Below, piece after piece: positions 7,374-8,848 of a DNA stretch of 8,848 nucleotides (position 1 is the stretch's first letter; each line of letters opens with the position of its first letter). The DNA comes from Betaproteobacteria bacterium (GTDB lineage: Bacteria > Pseudomonadota > Gammaproteobacteria > Burkholderiales > SG8-39): positions 1-8,848 of the forward strand of contig DAHVFK010000117.1 in assembly GCA_027317055.1 (NCBI GenBank). The letters run 5' to 3'. The translations under genes and the position numbers were made by a program. A model generated the notes under the pieces. It saw nothing but the letters and a program-made list of their open reading frames with translations. It had not been told where the DNA came from and searched no databases.

Positions 7374-7973
7374 TCATATGGCTCCCGGTGTCACGGCAGG
7401 CCGATTCATCAGACGGCATCGCATCGCCTCTTGAAAAGCCTCCTGAAGAAACCGGGTAAGAGGCCTCGCTTCATACATTTCATGCTCGCGGATCACATCG
7501 TCATGGTCCCCGCCACCAAGATGCTGCCGATAGTGGAGCCACGCGTACAACTTCGGCGTCGTCTCCACGTTCAGGGAGAACTTCGTCGAGGCAACATGCC
7601 GCGCCTGCTTCTCGTCCGTCATGAACGCGATGCTTCGCACCCGGTAGGCCACGGCAATGCAGGACAATTCACCGCTTCCCAACCCGCTGGGCGCCTGTCG
7701 GGATATGTCCGCGAGATCATCAAGGCTGCACGGCTGAGTCGGAAACTCACCATTACGTCTTGCGCGTTCCAGCCGCTGGATCATCTCTGTGCGCTCTGGA
7801 GACGCATACGAACGTGGTTTCTGCAGGCATTCGTACAGCACCATCCCAGTGACGCAGAAGTGCAGCCTGGCGGTCATCGCCGCCTGGTAGAGCTTTCGTG
7901 ACGACAGCATGTTCCATACTGAACATGTGTCGGTCACCGATGCCGGCGAAAAGCGGGTCGGATCAAGCGCCAT
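7374..7973 (-). CDS. PIN-domain putative RNase toxin
   Basis: PIN proteins are metal-dependent RNases, often the toxin half of toxin-antitoxin pairs. The four acidic positions of the fold are all present in order in this 199-residue protein: Asp15 in VTDTCSVWNML, Glu48 in VLYECL, Glu102 in GLGSGELSCIAVAY, and Asp120 in AFMTDEKQARHVA. The ATG at 7973 overlaps the end of the ImmA-like gene by 11 nt. The frame is also open upstream to an ATG at 8132, but those 53 extra residues lie wholly inside the metallopeptidase gene, look unstructured, and would place Asp15 far from the N-terminus, so I reject that start. No strong ribosome site is visible; coupling to the upstream gene is likely. From memory the pairing resembles the ImmA with PIN-like (DUF4411-type) pairs. 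The C-terminal 45 residues extend past the PIN core. Confidence 0.86.
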   Translation of the reverse strand: MALDPTRFSPASVTDTCSVWNMLSSRKLYQAAMTARLHFCVTGMVLYECLQKPRSYASPERTEMIQRLERARRNGEFPTQPCSLDDLADISRQAPSGLGSGELSCIAVAYRVRSIAFMTDEKQARHVASTKFSLNVETTPKLYAWLHYRQHLGGGDHDDVIREHEMYEARPLTRFLQEAFQEAMRCRLMNRPAVTPGAI

Positions 7974-8848
7974 CTTGGATCGACCGCCCGTACAGAACAG
8001 AAATCTCACGGAGTTCGACGTGGTCCGCGAGCATAGCTTCGGCCAGTCTCCCCGCGGAAATCTTGCCTTGCTGGTGTGTGTCGAAGCACAGACCGACGAA
8101 ATAATCTGAAAAGCCTCGTTCGAGCAGCGCAATACGCCGGGCTCGCTGCAGGTCCGTCAGCGTTGCGGGCGCCTCAGGATCGATCTTCTCCGTTGAGGGA
8201 ACGCGAACGCTTCGAATCGTTGCAGCACTCGCTTCGTCGACGATGCCGGCTTCCCGCAAAGCAATGGACAAGGCCATGGTGCTGACGCGAAGCCTTTGCG
8301 CCCACTCGATCGCCCGGTCGGTTGTCCATTCCGGCACTCGGGGCAGTTGGTCTGGTGGCATGAGGTAGCACGACGCGAATCGGTTGGCCCTGACCTCTCG
8401 CAAGTCGTTCGCATCGTATCGAGATGAGTCACGCCGGAACGTGACCATCACGGATTCTGAGGAATCGAATATCACATGAGCGGCCTCGTGGCTCGCGGAG
8501 AATCGCTGACGGTACAAGTCCTCGTCGTAATTCACCAGAACACAGTGCCCGGCAATCGGGTGCTCAATGTACAAACCGGAGATATCGGAGTTCACGAGTC
8601 GTCGCCTGAATATGTGAACGCCGATCCTTCGGAAATCGGCGAACACGTCGCGCGGGATCTCGTTGGCAGCGTAGCCAAGGTGAGACCTCAGCGCGCGCGC
8701 AGCAGGCTCGCCGTGTGCCTTGAAGAATGTCCCGCTTGGTGCAAAGCTGAATGATTGCTTCGGGATAGACAGCAGCGCTTCGAGAGTAGCTTCGATCTCG
8801 CAAAGGTAAAGAAACTCCTGGATTGCCCTGCGGTCCTCGGCCGTAAAA
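7963..8848 (-). CDS. ImmA/IrrE-family zinc metallopeptidase, N-terminus outside window
   Basis: The frame is open from the right edge (first full codon at 8847) to the TGA at 7963, giving 294 visible residues. SHEAAHVIF at 8493-8467 contains the HExxH zinc and catalytic motif. REVRANRFASCYLMP follows about 30 residues later and supplies the downstream Glu ligand typical of ImmA/IrrE (COG2856). These proteins cleave repressors or act as antitoxin-like regulators. The first visible residues (TAEDRRAIQEFLYLCEIE) match the linker that usually follows an XRE helix-turn-helix, so a DNA-binding domain is expected just beyond base 8848, unseen here. The internal ATG at 8646 is not a start, because the reading frame continues through it in family-like sequence. 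A helical C-terminal domain (about the last 65 residues) precedes the PIN gene, with which it overlaps by 11 nt and probably forms an operon. Confidence 0.92.
   Translation of the reverse strand, partial: FTAEDRRAIQEFLYLCEIEATLEALLSIPKQSFSFAPSGTFFKAHGEPAARALRSHLGYAANEIPRDVFADFRRIGVHIFRRRLVNSDISGLYIEHPIAGHCVLVNYDEDLYRQRFSASHEAAHVIFDSSESVMVTFRRDSSRYDANDLREVRANRFASCYLMPPDQLPRVPEWTTDRAIEWAQRLRVSTMALSIALREAGIVDEASAATIRSVRVPSTEKIDPEAPATLTDLQRARRIALLERGFSDYFVGLCFDTHQQGKISAGRLAEAMLADHVELREISVLYGRSIQDGA

Noticed and set aside
7179..7901. Plus-strand open frame of 240 codons spanning the PIN gene and the gap
   Set aside because: The minus frame has all four PIN acidic residues in order; the plus product has no family resemblance and crosses the SIR2 start.
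7974..8132. Upstream ATG at 8132 as start of the PIN gene
   Set aside because: It would add 53 residues with no PIN features, fully inside the metallopeptidase gene. The ATG at 7973 puts the first Asp at the usual N-terminal position.
1..8848. CRISPR array, tRNA, retron ncRNA or insertion sequence
   Set aside because: No regularly spaced repeats, no tRNA-like cloverleaf, no transposase or reverse transcriptase and no terminal inverted repeats were seen; gaps between genes are at most 137 bp.

Overview
The window is GC-rich (near 60% in the stretches I counted by hand, visibly AT-richer around 4100-4260) and densely coding. Every gene I can support lies on the minus strand. Composition, tight gene overlaps and GGAGG-type ribosome sites fit a GC-rich bacterium, probably a proteobacterium, but nothing here fixes the taxon. 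Gene content is typical of an accessory defence island. There are no housekeeping genes, tRNAs, IS elements or CRISPR repeats.

In the direction of transcription (high to low coordinates) there are two modules. Module 1 (8848-7374) is a toxin-antitoxin-like pair. It has an ImmA/IrrE-type zinc metallopeptidase, whose N-terminus (expected to carry an XRE helix-turn-helix) runs off the right edge, and a 199-residue PIN-fold putative RNase that overlaps it by 11 nt. After a 137-bp gap comes module 2 (7236-1). It has four genes: a 333-residue SIR2-family protein with NADase-type motifs; a 942-residue all-helical HEAT-like protein with no nucleotide-binding motif that I can see; a 554-residue protein of unknown function whose N-terminus recalls DUF6361 proteins; and a phospholipase-D-superfamily protein with two HxK motifs, which starts at GTG and runs off the left edge.

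Module 2 looks like one translationally coupled operon. SIR2/helical and 554-aa/PLD both overlap by 8 nt through nearly the same sequence (ATGGCTGA and GTGGCTGA), and the two inner genes are only 67 bp apart. By inference it is a multi-gene anti-phage system. SIR2 would be the NAD+-depleting effector, the helical protein a sensor or scaffold, and the 554-aa and PLD proteins a nuclease or second sensing arm, perhaps with a helicase further downstream outside the window. I do not recognise this exact four-gene combination as a named defence system. The ImmA/PIN module next to it may be an independent toxin-antitoxin system or a regulator and addiction guard for the cassette.
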